From NCBI GenBank assembly GCA_025937035.1, contig JAICSG010000026.1:1-14713 (forward strand): a stretch of DNA of 14,713 bases, written 5' to 3'. Position 1 is the first letter of the stretch; each line of letters begins with the position of its first letter. A model generated the notes under the pieces. It made no database searches and was not told the origin of the DNA. It saw only the letters and a list, made by a program, of their open reading frames with translations. This DNA comes from Thermoanaerobaculia bacterium. Its GTDB lineage: Bacteria; Acidobacteriota; Thermoanaerobaculia; Multivoradales; UBA5704. A program made the translations under genes and the position numbers. Shown piece after piece: positions 13,672 through 14,713 of this stretch.

Positions 13672-14713
13672 CTATAACCGAGCCGGAGCGGGCTCCCGAG
13701 GCCGGCGTGGCGGCCGGCTCAGCGCGTCCCCCGCCAGCACTGGCGCCACGGCATCTCCCTCGACCACCGCCGCCCGCGCCTGCTCCGGCAGGTGCCGCAG
13801 CTCCCGCGTGCCGCCCTTGGGCGGGATGTGGCTCATGGCGTGCTCGGCCATGGCGGTGATGGTCAGGCTGGGATTTACCCCCAGGTTCGAGGGGATCATC
13901 GATCCGTCCACCACGTAGAGATTCTCGTAGCCGAAGACCCGGTTGCGGGCGTCGATCACGCCGTCCGCCGGCGAGGTGCCCATGGAGGCGCCGCCCAGGA
14001 TGTGGGCCGTGGTGGGGACGTTCAGCACCACCTCGTTGATCGAGCTCGACGGATAGGCGTGGGTCGTCGCCGCGATGTGGCGGGCCGCCTCGTTGGCGAC
14101 CGGGAGGTAGGCCGGGATCGCCGGCTGCCCCGGATCGCGGCGGCTGGTGAGCGTCTTCCTGAACGGCCAGAGCCAGCGCCGCTCGCGCACCAGCCGGAAG
14201 GCGCTGTCCACGTTCTGCATCACCAGCACGATCGTCGAGCGCTTCGCCCAGCCCACCGGGTTGAACGTGCGCAGGAAGTCGACCGGATGGCGCAGGCAGG
14301 TGCCCAGCCACTTGAGCGGCCGGGTGAGGCGGGTGCCGTCGTCGACCAGCAGGGTGCCCAGGAAGCTCATGACGTCCGACTTCTCGGGATAGCGCACCAC
14401 CTCGATCGTGGTGTCCGGATCGGGGTGGAAGCTGCTGGCGATGGCGATCCCCTTGGAGTAGTCGGACTCCTTGTCCCGCGAGGTGGCGCCGCAGATGATC
14501 TCGCTGTTGGTGCGCACGTAGCCGCCGAGAGCGGGGGAGAGGCGGGTGAGCCTCCCCTCGTCGCGGCACTTGAGGAGCAGATTGGTCGTCCCCAGCGCCC
14601 CCGCCGAGAGGACCACGCCGCGCGCCCGGATCGTCTTCCTGCCTTTGAGGATCTTGCGGGTCGAGCCGCGGGTGTGGATGCGCCAGCCCCCCTGGCCGTC
14701 CTCCTCCAGGCCG
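13672..14713 (-). CDS. GMC oxidoreductase, cholesterol-oxidase-like, 5' end outside window
   Basis: The frame is open to the window edge and gives the C-terminal 346 residues. GMC enzymes are FAD-dependent and oxidise alcohols such as sterols or sugars. The visible part has VVLSAGALGTTNLLL (typical after the FAD domain), TTAHILGGASMG with a probable catalytic His (fragment residue 237), YVVDGSMIPSNLGVNPSLTITAMAEHAM (the conserved C-terminal GMC signature, Asn at 280), and a Pro/Arg-rich tail. This last signature closely follows cholesterol oxidase and related bacterial GMC proteins. The N-terminal GxGxxG FAD motif would lie beyond 14713. It is the upstream neighbour of the DUF4157 gene with a 10-nt gap, so the two are probably co-transcribed, though a functional link is not evident. 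The substrate is unknown. Confidence 0.88.
   Translation of the reverse strand, partial: GLEEDGQGGWRIHTRGSTRKILKGRKTIRARGVVLSAGALGTTNLLLKCRDEGRLTRLSPALGGYVRTNSEIICGATSRDKESDYSKGIAIASSFHPDPDTTIEVVRYPEKSDVMSFLGTLLVDDGTRLTRPLKWLGTCLRHPVDFLRTFNPVGWAKRSTIVLVMQNVDSAFRLVRERRWLWPFRKTLTSRRDPGQPAIPAYLPVANEAARHIAATTHAYPSSSINEVVLNVPTTAHILGGASMGTSPADGVIDARNRVFGYENLYVVDGSMIPSNLGVNPSLTITAMAEHAMSHIPPKGGTRELRHLPEQARAAVVEGDAVAPVLAGDALSRPPRRPREPAPARL

Overview
The window is very GC-rich (third positions are almost all G or C) and bacterial. ELWxxDGT-repeat proteins ending in three SLH domains, an UbiB-like kinase, an HMG-CoA reductase with an extra N-terminal domain, a DUF4157 protein and palindromic GC-rich intergenic repeats together fit a soil or sediment lineage such as Acidobacteriota (Thermoanaerobaculia-like). 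That placement is an inference from gene content; no rRNA or other phylogenetic marker is present.

Layout. 1-7369 (minus strand): a tandem array of ELWxxDGT/SLH surface-protein genes. Reading in the direction of transcription it holds a 59-bp 3' remnant of a lost copy (7369-7311), a full copy (7242-4012), a second full copy (3923-606) and the 5' part of a third (462-1, running off the window). 7375-10788 (minus): an AarF/ABC1/UbiB-family kinase and an HMG-CoA reductase, separated by phased GTCCGTG repeats. 10893-11899 (plus): three small genes: a DUF3079 protein, a secreted cysteine-rich peptide of 54 residues and a two-helix membrane protein. Two palindromic GC-rich repeats lie among them. 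11916-14713 (minus): a DUF4157 protein whose C-terminal part looks like a zinc-dependent deaminase toxin, directly behind a cholesterol-oxidase-like GMC oxidoreductase whose 5' end lies outside the window.

How the genes work together. The ELW/SLH proteins have signal peptides and wall- or surface-attachment domains and are probably surface-displayed repeat proteins diversified by duplication. HMG-CoA reductase makes mevalonate for isoprenoids, and UbiB-family proteins act in isoprenoid-quinone and lipid homeostasis, so these neighbours may share a metabolic theme. The DUF4157-deaminase protein is the best candidate for an undescribed system. It has the N-terminal module typical of extracellular contractile injection system (eCIS) cargo, a lysine-rich linker, a deaminase core (HAE and CPEC motifs) and a basic C-terminus that could act as a nuclear localisation signal, with no clear immunity gene beside it. 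No eCIS structural genes are in the window, so the link to an injection system rests on the domain alone.
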